Assembly (NCBI GenBank): GCA_963277665.1
Contig: CAUJRU010000138.1
Span: 1,472,967-1,536,966, forward strand
DNA from: Viscum album
Lineage: Eukaryota; Streptophyta; Magnoliopsida; Santalales; Viscaceae
Direction: 5' to 3'
DNA: 64,000 bases
The notes under the pieces were generated by a model. That model was not told the DNA's origin, searched no databases, and saw only the letters and a list, made by a program, of their open reading frames with translations. Each line of letters begins with the position of its first letter. The stretch's first letter is position 1. Of this stretch, positions 1 to 15,100 are shown one piece after another. Position numbers and translations under genes: made by a program.

Positions 1-2192
1 TTCTTATGTTGCATTTATCACCTATATGAGGAATATGATCTCACTCATTTATTATGATTTATTTTTTCCCAAGATGCAATGATATTTATTATGAATAACT
101 TTTATGGATAATCTTGGAGTTCATGGATGCTTCTAATGGATTTTATATTCTGTGATACATTTAAAGAGTAACATAAAATTTATTTATCTATCTGGTTTTT
201 CAAACCTTCTAAACTACTTTCTTATGTGGGATGTGAATTTTTTCATTGCTCCAATGTAATTAAGTAAGTCACTACTTCCAATCTACAGTACATGAGGGTT
301 TTACATTGAATATTACAATAAAAGGAAAAATAATGTATAAGTATAACATAGATGATATTATTTATCATTTTACACTAAAATGGGTAAAGATTATATTTTT
401 ATGAATAGTAACACATTTAATAAAATATTATTTTACATAATTTATTATTATTTATAAAATACAATTAATGTCAAGTTGGGAATCATTAAATAATTGACAA
501 TAAATAATTATCAATACCATATTTTAGATTTTATATACACATTTAAAATAAATATTAAATAATATTTTTTAATTAAATTTACAAAACATCATAAAACCCT
601 AATAAAAAAATCCAATCTTACTAATTTTGAAATTATTTACATGATTTTCTGTACTAATTTAGCAATAATTGTGTGAGTATTCCAAATGTGTTTAATTTTA
701 TTATCCAAAGAAATTAAAAATAAATTAACATCATAAAATAATTTTTCATATTAATAATATCAATTTTAAAACATTTTAATGTAGTTTATATCCTTTTAAA
801 AAAGTATTTGAAATATAAAATTGAACAAATATTATTTTGGTATATTTGTTAATGAAATATAAATATTTTTATCAATTATTTATGTCTTGTAAAATCCGTA
901 TAATAAAATATATTATGACGTTATGATAACTATAGTAATAAGAAAAATTAAAATCCTGTGCTAGTGTTTTTGTAACGCCTCTTAGCAATAGTTTTAATGC
1001 TTATTATCCCAACATTACATTTACTATAGTGATCAATTTTACAATTTCCACTATTCATTATGAAAATATAATGATGAAATATTAAAACAATTTAAACAAA
1101 ATTTTAAATAAGGAATCAATTTTTACATATTAGTATTTAAAAGTGTTTGGAATCAATTATCATATAAATGTGTAACAATTAAAAAATATTATTTTTATAA
1201 ATAATTTTTTTATGAATTTAAATGAACATATAACTAATTATAATATAACAATAATTTATATCTGTTTAATTATTTTATATATAATTAAATTTTAATTATG
1301 TTACATTAATAAAAAATAAAAAATTAATTTTACATTTATATTATATTCATTAAAGAAAAAAATGATGTTGTTGGGAGAATTGTAATATTCCTTATTCACT
1401 CAAAAATAAATGTTTTCAAAATAATTATATAAATAAAACCTAAACAATTTTTTATATTATAAAATAAATTAGTTTTATTAAATTGTATTATTAAAATTTA
1501 TATTTTTTTTAATACACAATGAAAATACTTTAAAAATAATAGAATCCTTTTTTATCTTTAATGTGGCGAATCTTTTTGATAACATAATAATTATATGATT
1601 GAGGTGAATTATATTATTTAAAAAAAATTCCACACAAAATTATATACTAATTAGAAATAAACATAACTAAATTCCATATTTCTAATGAATATATATATAT
1701 ATATATTTTAATTTTATAATTAACATATATATGATGGAAATATATAATTTCTCTATATATTCTTACATTCTTCCCAATAAATTATTAAATTAACTATCTT
1801 TCAACATGAATATTATATTATGAATTATTTTCATGGATTCCATATTTTTAGTTAGTGTCACAATGATAATGGTGAACCACAAGGATACATATTTTATATA
1901 TTTTTTTCTATATATTAGAGAATTAACACAAGTTTTAATTTTCCTGATGTTGTTTCATATTGAGGCATGATATTATATTTGAGATTATCTTTTATTATAT
2001 TAAATTAACTTATTAAGAGAATCATTTTTCATTTTAATATGATGTTTCATGTGACACAAACTATTAAACATAATAATCAATTAAATTAATAATATATATT
2101 CAAATATTAGGTGATACATTCAATCCCTAATTTAATAATATAATCCTTACAATGAGTATTTATTCTTTTTAAATATAATTTATCATAATTAG

Positions 2193-2194
<2 letters not shown>

Positions 2195-2223
<29 letters not shown>
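2195..2223. repeat. (AT)n microsatellite
   Basis: An uninterrupted run of alternating A and T of roughly 28 bases in AT-rich DNA. Confidence 0.9.
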
Positions 2224-2226
<3 letters not shown>

Positions 2227-5200
2227 GAAATTTAATTTTCAAGCACTGATCAAAAAAATTATTTTTTCTATGAAAATTGTGATTCAATATGACTTATAAT
2301 TGAAAATTGGTTGCAAAAAGAATACATTAAAATTTGATAATTACAATATGTATAATACTATTTATATTTGTGAAATTATTTTTCCATAGGTATGAATATT
2401 TTTATGAATGTAATAACTGTAGATTGATTTTCAAAAGATAAGTGGAATTTCATTACTCATTTATGGTTTGAGAAATTTCTACTTTTTCCCCTACATAACT
2501 CAATGTAATGATCATTAAGGATGAATATTGAATTCCCAAATCTATAAATTTAAAATCTTATGAACTGTAAGATCCATAAAATGAAATAAAATTTTAACTT
2601 CCCCTTTAAAATGAAATGGTTACCACAAGATAAAATAGTCACCTATATGAATAAAACATGATATTATGAAATCAAAAATTAAACTCTAATTTCACCAAAT
2701 TGAACCAAAAATTCATGTTATGTCATTCCATAAGTAAAATACCGTAAAAATCTGTAAAATATTTCTGAACAAGTTCAATTCCAAAAAAAATAAAAAAATC
2801 CTATTAGGTTTTCATCAGAGTTATTTTTAACTATAATCTTCAATTGAAATTAATCACCCATATTTCGCAATACCAAAAATATACATGCATTATCATATAA
2901 TATAAAAAGCATGCTAATTATTTCAACAGAAACTAAGATCAATATGAAAACAAAAAATATCATCTCTGATTCATCCTTTAATGGTAAATTTAAATCCCAT
3001 GTCAAAAAAGAGATTTATATTGAACATAATCATGAATCCTTCCAAAATTTTTAAAAAACATCAAAAATAAAATTATTCACCATGTCCCCAAATAATATTA
3101 TAATATCATTGTTATGTATAATATAAAAAAATTTCTACAAACCCATTTATCATATTTAAAAATTTTAGTATAAATGATTACATTAACCATAATGGTTATT
3201 AATACAATTTCTGTTAAATACCTAAAATATAAAATCATTCATCCTCAAATGACATTTTCAGTAAAACACATACTAAAAAAAGTGTTGTATTTCCATAATT
3301 TTTTACAAAAAAACTCCTTAATCTTATACACCGGTCTGTGAAAACCAAAAATCTGATATCAACCCCTTTAATATTACTATCAAGCTTAGAGTTATCAAAC
3401 CATAAATAATTAGGTTTATCCCAAAAAATATGGAATATCATTGTTTTCCACTAGCTCAATCATCTAATTCCTCATATTTTATTAGAATGAAAATCTAAAT
3501 TATCCCATTAATTTCCCATAACAGTGTCTTTATATGTGGGATATCTAAGTCACACTCACCATGACTTAGTGAGGATAGACTTAATTCCCAATCTACCTCT
3601 TTCAGAGTTCATAAAACTAAATGGATCTATTCAATAACAACATTATATTATCCATAGATGGGTTTATTTAATATTAAAATGAAAATGGTTAATTTATGAA
3701 TGCTCAATGATATAACTATATGCATAGTCATGTCCTTAGAATAAATCATAATGTTATTTTCAATAATTTATGTTTTCAAAAATCTAGTTCCCAAGGGACC
3801 TACTAATATTTATATAATACTAACCGCACAACCGAAATCATTTAACACATATCACATTATTATTTTTTTAATTTTGAATAAGATACAATGGACTATACCA
3901 TACACAATTTATTAGGTTAAATTCCCAGAGAAGTAGATATATATATATTATTAGAAAATCAATTTAAACATATAATATTATTAGAGAAAAAAATTTTTTG
4001 CATCCATGAAATACATCACAATATCATTCTTGTTATCATTGTGAATGTATTGAAAATAAAGGTTGATCTTAGATATTAAATATGTCTTACATATATAGTA
4101 AGTTATCACTTGTATATATGGATGAATAAACATAACATAGTATATAATCAAAACATATATCATTAGATCAACTAACTGAGATCACTGAACATCAATAGAA
4201 AATGTCAACACTAAAAGTATATTTCTAATAGAATCCAGATTGATATTTAATTAAATTCATAATTATGTACATCATGATCAAGGCCTCAAAAACATGATCT
4301 CATGAATCCTGCCCACAAGGAACCTCAACCTATACATCATTCATAGTAAATGTGGAAGTGTAAAATCAAACATTTATATAATATACATTTTCATGTGTTT
4401 TATATAATTAGTTTGGTTGATGAAACAACAGGATATATAAAATATGACCCTACCCAATACATTAATATATTATTAATTCATCCAACTTTTAATTGAAATT
4501 TAAGTTAATTCAAAAAATTCCTTATAAGTAATCAATTATCATTATTGTATCAAGAATACTAATTATTATAATTTCCACTGTAAATTAAATTGAATAAATA
4601 ATTATCACTCTTTAATAGATACAAAAAATAAATATGTTAAAACGGTAAGAAAGTCGCCAAATTAGTAGGAATTTTTTTGAATTCACCAATGATATTAATT
4701 AAAATTTCATGAATAAGAAACATTATTTATAATAAATAATGGACAGTTTTAGAGAATATTATTTTAATAATGTAATTGATCTCAAAATAAAATATAATAT
4801 ATTTTCCAGTTATGGATGTACATAATTTCATTATAAATTATTGGTTTTTAATAATAAAAATCCATTAGAAGGTAAATATAAATCAATACATTGAAAATAA
4901 CATCTTGTGAAATCATGTTAAATTAGAGTTATATGTAATATTTCAAAATATAATTCATTCAATTGAGAAAAATAGTTCTAATAAAATTGTATATAATTAA
5001 AAAAAATTCAAATCCAATTTAGATGAATATTTTTATTATAATTAACAATTGAAAAATGTAATTTACCTATCAAAACTATGATTTTTTATTATAGATGGAT
5101 CATATCTTCTAGTAGTTTAATTTTTAACTATGATTTCATTCACATATTTTGAAATTAGTTGTGCATTTGGAAAATGAAAAAATATTCAATTTTAATTTTT

Positions 5201-8200
5201 TTTATTGAAAATATTTTAATTGGTACACATGAATTTAATAATTATCTTTATAATATTTAATTAATTTTGAATATTTTTATAGAAATATATACGTGGAAGG
5301 AAAATATTTTGAATTAATACTTAAAAAAAATTAGAAAATAAACTCCATAACATGTTTCATAATTGATGTTTCATAATATAATATGATATTAAATGTAATA
5401 TAAAGATGTAAAAACCAACATAAATAATGTAAATTAAAATTAATTACTTATGATTTTTGGATCTAAAAATATTACAAATGAAAATCTATAGATAAATAGT
5501 CCTGAAATAAAATAAAATTTTAATAGAAATGTATTACTTCTTTATTAACTATTGCTTCATTAAAAATTTGGTCAAAAAACTGATTAAAAATATAAAATAT
5601 TATTATTTAAAAATTATTCATGATATAACAGGTGAGTGGGGGTATTATATATATATATATAGATTATTGGAGAATTACATAACATATGTTCTAATTAATA
5701 TAATTTGGGACAATAAACCATTACCCAACATCCCAACTTGTTTGTATGAAGTCTTAACCTTATATATTAAAAATTAATGTTTATTATACATCTAAAAGAG
5801 AAATTTATTCATAGTTATTTTTCCATATAAGAACCAATTATAATTTAAAATCATTTATGGGATACCAATTCATTATTAACACTATCTTCCTAGAAATTCA
5901 ATATTATATTTTCTATATATTCTATCATTCTATAGATCCCTTCCATACATCTGGTTAACATTTTCAATGTATATCATGTTTATAAAATAAAATTTATTTT
6001 TTAAAAACCTCTTAATACCAATTTATAATTATTCATTAAATAAGGACATGATAAACAAACCCCAACCAATTGAGAAGGTTGTAGTCCCCATGAACAAATG
6101 AATGACATGATCATTTTCTTATGGATAAAATGTTATGATGGTATGATGTAAATTATAATTGTCTAATCACTATTTTTTAGTAATATCATACTTATTAATT
6201 AAATACATCATAATAATAAGCCATGTAAGGTGATAGTTAATAATGAATTTCACTACTATGTGGATACGGTATGTCATACATATTCATGAGAAATGTAAAC
6301 AATTTCTCTAGGATGAAATGGATAATATTAAGGGTTTGAACTCCGACACAATATAATATCAATATATTTTTTATACATATGTTATTATATAATCATGATG
6401 ATAGTATATATTAATGAGGTAGATAATAAAGTAAAATAACATAATTTATTCGATACGATAACATCCATTTTTAATAAGCCTTGTAGGTATCTATTCATGA
6501 CAATAAGGATGGTATTTTAAGAATAAAATCACTATAGGATTAATGTAAGGATGTTGAAAAGATTTTCTTTTTTTTGTATTTCAAGGTATGTTGCTCAAGA
6601 AGTGTGAGTAAGAGATGTGTGATAATATCCTTTAATATGCAAGGCACGTTTCACCATTTGAATTACATAAGGTGTTAAATTAATATAAATTAATTTTAAT
6701 ATTAATGTGTCAGAAAATTAATATATTTAGAATAAAGGATGGATAAAGAATCTAATAAAATATACAAAAATAGTACAATTTTATTTTATGTTTAAATCTA
6801 TATATTATTTTTAACTATTATTAAACATATTTAATGATTACCTTAAGAAGAAGAGTTTTACAAAATGTGGATCACAAGTGTCTCTATTAAAGTACTATTA
6901 GTATGAAATTTGTAAATTCATGATATTATTTAACATATTACATTCATTTGGAAAATCATAATATTCAAAGTAATTTTAAAACAATTAATACGGTATTATA
7001 TAAAAAAATGTAATTATTTTTTTCATTACTATATAAAAAATTTAAATGAAGAAAATATTATGATAGTAACATCAGTTTAAAAAAACATTAAAAGAACACT
7101 AATACAATTTATTTATCATAAAAATTATCAAAACATCATTACTTAAATAAAAAATGATTTTGAAAGTTTTAAAAATTGTATATTTGAATTTTATATTGCA
7201 TGAAAAACAATTATGATATAATATTTTATGAATATAATGTAATTATTTCATCACTAAAAATAAAAATAAATTACCATAATTTAAATTTCGTCAAAATTTA
7301 TACTATAATTTTTAACTACTAAGGAAATATTAAAATAAATGTGAATGAAATTTAGGGATATTCATATTAGTGAAGTATCATTTTGAAATTATTCATCAAT
7401 TAAATTAATATAAAAGGCATTATGAAAGAGAAATGACACAAAAATTCCATATTATTGAATAAAAGTAGGGGATTCAAACTACACTCATAAAATTTATTTA
7501 ATCCAACTTGTTGGTTGATTTTTATTCGTTTTAATATTTTTTTACACCTAGTTAACCAAATTTTGCCTCTACGTTGGTGACAGATTTTACCTTTGTTAAT
7601 ATTTATTATTGATGAAAATAAAGTTTAATTTTTGACCAAAATTCATACACCTATTTCTAAATATGGATTCATTTTGTAATTATACAATTTCTATAAGGCA
7701 TTATAATCAATTTTAAATCCAATGCAAAAAACGAAATAAATATAATTATTTATAAAAATATGTTTTAATGATAAAAATGATCTTATAACAATTACAAAAG
7801 TACTATTGAATCATATCTAATGGATTATATTATTTAAAATTAATTGATACGCATGTTACTTTATGTCTAAATCCAAAATATAATTGTACGTTTCATTTAG
7901 ATGATATTATTAATAGTAATTATTAAGTTGAATGAATTATCATTATTCATTAATCAAGAAATAATAATCCATTTCATTGATATAAATGAATCTAATACTA
8001 ATATATTATTAATATGTTGAAATATGAAATTGAGTCATTTTTATGAAATTAAAATTTTAAAAAATGATTATTTTATTTTATTTTGAAATATAGGAAAAAT
8101 TGTTTTTATTGAAACTTGGAATTTTAGAAGAATAAGTTCTCATAATATTTTTTCCAAACTAATAATTATTTTATAATAATGAAATTTATATATTTTTTAT

Positions 8201-9347
8201 TTTTGGATATTATATACAAATAGGCCTTCTATATATCTAATGACTATATATTTAAATTCTATATATATGAACTATGGGTCCAATAAACATTTATACAATG
8301 GTGGTATTAAATTACTAGAAATATCATTAAATTATTATCAAATAAATTATTACGTACATCTACATCTTCATTTATGTTATATTTTTAATTCATTTTATTG
8401 TTTCTATAGCTATCATTGTTGTAAAAATATTCTTGTTGAACCATCAGGGAAAAAATTTTAAATTTATGGTATTTTTATATAATAGTGCATTTACATCACA
8501 TGTAATTCTCTTCATTTTGGGACATATTAAAACCTTATAATGTATTCTTGTTCATTTTAAATATTTCACTTCAACAAAATATTATTAATTAATTTTAGTT
8601 TTATGTTTTTTGTGAGAAAATTTATCAAATATAGTATTCATTTAACTATGATTTACAAATTGAAATAACATGGTTTTACATAAACATGCTCTTTTATATT
8701 GGTAGGATCACATAAGATCTGTAATTCAAATGTTTTGGTGCTATTTTATGTGAGAAATTCTAGCGGATATTAAAAGGTTTAATGAGAGATATATATTAAT
8801 TATCCATATTATATAGTATATGGTACATATATGTTGAGATTTATTTGAAGAATTTGGTGGATATTATACAGTTGTGTCTCTAACACATGTATTTGGAAAT
8901 TCTCTCTTACTAATTATGATGTTATTTTAATTCTAGTTGTTTCAATTTAATATTATTTTAATATGAAACATTAGATTTGTTGTTTTTTATTTATCTATTT
9001 TCCCTATTATCTGGTGGTGGTAAGAGAGCATGTTTTAACAAATCACTATTTTTTATAAGAAATAAATTTTAGCGGTGGGATTTCAAATTAATGGTCACTC
9101 TGATTATTTTAGATATATAATTTTTTTTAAGTCAATGGAAAATTGGAATCCTACAACTATATGATTTTTTGCCTCTGAGTTTGGGTTATTAGGGCTACAT
9201 AAATCTATAATGTTTTATCTCATGCAAAAATATTTGATGTGGGTAGAACATTATTTCATTATCTTATTATTACTATTTATCTTAAATAGTACAACTAATG
9301 TTTTATGCATAGTTCAATCAGATTCAGTTCATTAAAATTCATATTAC

Positions 9348-9365
9348 ATATATATATATATATAT
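9348..9365. repeat. (AT)n microsatellite
   Basis: A short uninterrupted alternating A/T run. Confidence 0.85.
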
Positions 9366-10899
9366 GAAGATCCCATTTTGTCTTCAAGGACACAAAAAAA
9401 TCATGGTGAACTATTTATTGAACATGATAATATATTTCATCAATATAACCTATCAATTAGTGTATCCATGATATTCTTCATCCTGTTTTATTCTATATTG
9501 GACATTTATTTTTCTTTATCTTCACCAATCATTTCAGCACGACCCAAGAGTTAGGACGTCATTCCTTATTTCATGAGATAATACTCATTGTGTACTATAA
9601 TTCTCATTTCAATTATTGGGTTCAGTTTTGACCTTTATTAATAATTTATGTGAATCCAAGGTTGACTATCTTGAATTAGAAAAATTAATTTTTATATTTT
9701 ATCATGTGAACATCATTTACTGGGGAAGATTTTTCAAGATTGTGAACAAGACCCTTGTTAATAAGAGGAATATAGATGACGACAACCATTATAGAATGTA
9801 TTATTATTCATATTCTAGAAGTGGATATTGTGATAGTAAGAAGTTGTTCTTTAGTAATTAAAAATAAAACAATGATTATAATTCTAGTTACTCCCATTCG
9901 TATTCATCATTACATAATTAAATAATGTATTTATCAAACTATCAGTGTTTCAGTCAAGGTTATAAACAAATAAAAACAAATTAAAAATTTTGGAGTGCTG
10001 TTCATGTTAAATAATGCATCACATTATTTATATTTTTCATATTTAAGCTCATCCAAAATGTGTTCATGGAGATGAAAAATATTAATAAGAAAAATATGGT
10101 CATGATGTTATATACATTTGTGCAACAATGACATCATCCAATAAACTACGGGGATAAAATTGTTTTGGTGCTTATATTATATGCAGCCATAACGGAGACC
10201 CTCAGAAATTGTATTCAATAAATGAATGCCTAGGGTAGAAGAAATGACTACATAAATTACTATTCACAACTAAAAATTATTCATTTCATAATAATTAGTA
10301 TCCTTCCATTAGATGTATTATTTTCAGTATATTGTTTCATTTCAACTATTCTATTTCATACTACTACATCATTCTAATTTAAATCTGTATAGTTTTGTTG
10401 GAGACCAGGAGTTAGTTGTGTATACCATTTCATGGAATATATCTATAGTAACATTCTTAATGGTACATTATATGGATATTTAGTTATTTATAGAATGTTC
10501 CATTATGGGTATTGGATTTGAGAAAATTTGCATTATTTTATGTTACAAATGTTCAGTTTTAATGTGATCCAACGAAATAATTAGTTTACATATAAGTTGT
10601 TTATTAACATAAATCATTAATTTATTTCATTATAATCATTATAAGGTGTTTATAATGTCAATGTTTAAGTGTGTGTATTTGTATAAGTAATTGTGGGTCC
10701 TAAACATTAGTATCATAGAGTGTGTTCAGTCTAGTCCACGAGTGTTTACACTGGATAAGATTTGATTTTATTACTTGTTTTCCCCCCAACCGATTTACCA
10801 GTTCTATGATTATTTTAGGGAATTACAATGGGTTTACAACCAATATATAAAATATTTTTATAAATGATATCACAATAGGAATAAATACAATTAAAATTT

Positions 10900-12100
10900 T
10901 AATATATTGGTTGTCTTTTCTTTAGTATAATAATATGAGGGTTTGGCTATAAGACCATGAGATGAAGGAATGAATTCTACAGGAAATATGGATATTATTT
11001 TCTAGAAATGGAGTCTGGTGTGTGTGTTTTATCAATCCTCAACATGGATGACTAGGTATTTTTCAATGAATGTTATCTTAAAGTTGTGTGTTGATAGCAT
11101 TGTTTTTGGTAGCATCATTTCCCAGTGTGTTCAAAATTTTTATCTCAGAATTCAGAGGAAGGGCTGGAATCATGAATGGTTGCTTTCGGGAATCAACACT
11201 TCATTAATATGGTAAAGGGATAGGTTCTGAGAATATTGGTTTGGTTATCATTATCATGTAGATAATTTTGAATTGACAAAGTGATCACCTTAATTACAAT
11301 AAGTTGATCAACATGACTGCATTATGTATTTAAGGGGATCTCTATCGCTATGTCAAATATGAGTAGATCATCTCATATTATAGAGCCCTTAAAATATGTT
11401 TTTGAAAGCTCCAAAGAATGTATTGGATTTGGTGGAGAATCCAAAAATTTCAATCCTATAAATATGAGGCTTCCACGATTTCATTTTTCAAGAAAGTATT
11501 GATGAAAAATCTTGAATCGCTCTAATTACATGAAGCTTGGGGAGCTTTATGAATCTAAATTTCAATTTGATCATGAGCATCATGAAAAGGCTAGTTCAAA
11601 CAAGATTTATTCCAATGATTATATGTAAATGTTTTTCGTGAGGATGAGGTCTTCCACATTGACATAGTGAGCTTCATCAAAGTTGTTTGTTCAATGAAAA
11701 TAGTTATCTTTGTGAAGGTACGAGCAATTGTGGATGAGATTCATGAAAGCCAGTACTAAATATCAGTTTTCAATGAAATTCTATTTTAGAGTGCATCAAC
11801 ATAGTTCAATTGTACAGGAAGTGTCGCATTATGGACAACGAAAATGTTTTTTAATGGAAATCTATTAAGGTTTACATCATGTATATAAAATTAGGTATAC
11901 TTCTCTCAATGTTGTGAGCTTAGTGGTGTCAATATAAGTGTTTTGAGGAACACTATTTTCTATCCTCAAAATCCTATAATGGTTTTGTGCGTTTAATAGA
12001 GTGAATTTCCTTGAACTTATGTATTCCACAACCTGTGATGATTAGTGGGTTTAGGTATGACTAAAAATATTTTATCGTATTCTCCATGGACTTGACCTTA
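10900..12100. other. less AT-rich island, no identified product
   Basis: This stretch is visibly richer in G and C than its surroundings, and its wording looks coding-like (many GA-rich codons, few long A or T runs), as in a decayed gene or element. The longest open frame is 65 codons (11018-11215 plus). Stops interrupt every frame I tried, and I could not align any of it with the gypsy or LINE proteins elsewhere in the window. It may be a relic of a different element family or of a gene. Confidence 0.3.
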
Positions 12101-15100
12101 GTGGGGAACCACATAAAATTGGGGTGATGTCATTCAATATGTGATTAATTAAATTAATTCAAATTAACAATATATAAGTCTGAAATGTTAATACCTTAAT
12201 GTTAATTGAATATATCACTATATAATAATATGTTAACACTCTGATTCACCAATCCCATCTTAGGGTATTCAGGGGTTATTTTATATTAAACCTAGCACCT
12301 CCCCTTAGGGTGCTCAAATTTAATAAAAAATAATGGTTATTAATTACAGTAGTGTTTACATTATTTTATTTGAAACCATTGGAATATCATGAACGCATAT
12401 CCTCCTCTATGAATATTATATCTATTTGATAAAAAATAGAGACAAGTGGTTCTATAAAATATAAAATATGTTATTATATCATTATATACATGTGATAAAT
12501 TTTGATATTCATTATACAACTTTTAGGAGTTGGTATATTAGACAATAGATTAATTTAATTACATTCTAATTAATAAACATGTTCCTATTATTTATATCCT
12601 AATGAAATTGGCCTTTAATGAATATGACATTTCATTATTGTTCACCATCATTGAACATATTTTAGTTTACTCCCTCACATGAGAGGTCTATTCTATCTAT
12701 GTTGAGAATTTAGTAACAAGACTTTAATATAATTATCATTAAGTTAATCTATAAATTTTGTGGTTTTTGGATCATTGATATAGAAAACCCTGATTTTCAT
12801 TCATATATATTACTTTCTAATAGATTAATGGATAATATAATATAACAACAGTAACCTGAGGACTATATTGGTATAGTATTCTTGGAGACTAGATGCCCAA
12901 TTATCTTATTTAAGGGATGAACATCAAAATATTATTAAAATATTCTACCATATTGTAACCTTTATATACATAACCTACTTCAAACCCATATTGATAACCT
13001 CCGGAATGGAATCATAAGAATGGGTGAGAGAAGAAGAATAGTATGGGTAAAAGGGAGATATCAATGGTCAAAAAAAGATAACATGAGAATACATGTATGA
13101 TAACACGAGATCATAATTAGAAAAAATGTACTAATTATATTAGATATCATAATCAAGAATCATATAATAAATCTTAAATGATCATAAGTCATGATTCATA
13201 AAGTAATCACAGAACTTGATCTTGAGAGATTAAAATTTTCTTAATTCATATGTTTTTGGAATACACATTAGAATTGAAAATAATTTTTGTTCCCAATATA
13301 AATTTATAATAATGTGTTATAGTATTCGTTTCACTACTCATTCCATTATATCCTTATTCATGGTTCTCGAAAATGCTGATCATAGTTGACAGAGTACTTT
13401 ACTAAATTGGGTTAACTCCACATCATCATTATCATTATCTCTTGAGATAAATCCATTTACCAATGTTTTGGTGGGCTATATAAATTTATTATCACCAATA
13501 AAATAATCATAATCTATTAATATGAGTTTAAAATGATCATAAATCCTTCATTATATATATCATATGTCATGTAATTTAAATTAGGTTCATTTAAAGTACA
13601 AAAATTAATCATATTCTAACCTGTAAAAAATGAACAACATTCATAGAAATCCTATAATAAGAATAATAAACATCCCCAAAAATATTTAGGATGGTATAAT
13701 TTGATCTTATAAATTTAATGACTCTGTAACATAAAAGGATATTACCCTTAATGATTAATTCATCTAAAATTTTACTTTAATTAATTTTGAGGAAAATCTG
13801 CTTTTCAGATTAGAAGAACATAATCTAGATCCATAAAATTCAATAATTTTATTAACAAAATATACTAGAAAATAACATTGGATACTTTTAATGGATGTTT
13901 CAATTTTTTTAGCTGCCGTGATGGTGTAAAATTCCATTTATTTTTTTCTTTATTAAATAAGGATTTATTGCTCATTTTTTATAAAATGGAAAATGAAACA
14001 TTTTTTGTTTAATGCAATGAATCACTATTTTCATTTTTTTATAAAAATCACAACATCAGTAAAAATGAATTCAGTCAATCATAGGAGAATATTTTTAATA
14101 TTATTGAAAATATTCTAAATTTAACATTCATAATATAAAAAATTATTCCTAAAAAAATGGGAAATAAGGTATATTTTTAATAGAAGAATTTCCTCAATCA
14201 TTTTATTTATCAAAGAGGGAAATTGTAATTAAATCATTGAAATAATATGAATAATTGTAGATGAAGAAAATTTATGACATTGATTAGATGTAGATCATGA
14301 AATATCATAATAAAAAATCATTTTTATAAATAATCCAACTTAGAAATGAAATTGTAACATGAAACCCTTAATTCAATTTTTAAATTCTTTGAATGACCTC
14401 TTAAAAGTACACAGCTGCAACAGAATACTATGATATCAAGAGATCCTGATATAAGATCCTAAAGTATATAAACACCTAACTTCACAATAATTGTGTAAAA
14501 TAATTCATAATAGGATTTTAATAATGATTTTATGTAGTTACATGATTAAAAAATTTAAAATTGGAAAAATATATTATTAAAATAGATAACAGGGAATTAA
14601 ATTTCGAAATATATATCTAAATCCATCATGGTTAATATATCATAAAGATGATATTTAAGAAATATTAATTTTTGAAACTTAATATTCCATTACAAAACCT
14701 AATAAATGAAATATTTTGTTTCATCTTTTCAAAAATAATCTTTTCTTTAGAATCATTTGATAACCATTTTTTATAATAGCTCTAGTTAAATGATGAAAAA
14801 CTACTAATAGTTCACTATTTATAAAAATCAAAATAAATAATCAATACAACAAAGGTAATGCTAAATAAATCATTAAAAAATCAATCAATAATTGTAATTA
14901 ATCATGACAAGAAACTCTAGTTACATGTAATTTCAAAAACTTATATCATGTATCAAGTGTAATTATATTACTATTATGTTCAAATCCAATATTTGACAGT
15001 GAACCCACTATAAAAAAATTATTATATATCTATATAATTATTGTAATCCATAAATCATGTATCACTCATCAAATTTAAACCAATTCCATACACACTTAAT

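Larger units (their letters stand above)
1..10900. other. AT-rich non-genic stretch
   Basis: Very AT-rich sequence with short, low-complexity reading frames on both strands and no domain I can recognise. The open frames here (for example 3235-3441 minus, 5529-5777 plus, 9616-9861 plus) have the biased Ile/Tyr/Asn/Lys/Phe content expected of random AT-rich DNA. It is probably made of transposable elements too old to recognise by eye. One faint reverse-transcriptase-like patch near 2.85-3.1 kb is discussed under findings. Confidence 0.6.

Noticed and set aside
6330..6360. GGGTTTGAACTCC, similar to a tRNA T-arm
   Set aside because: No acceptor, D-arm or anticodon stem can be drawn from the surrounding bases.
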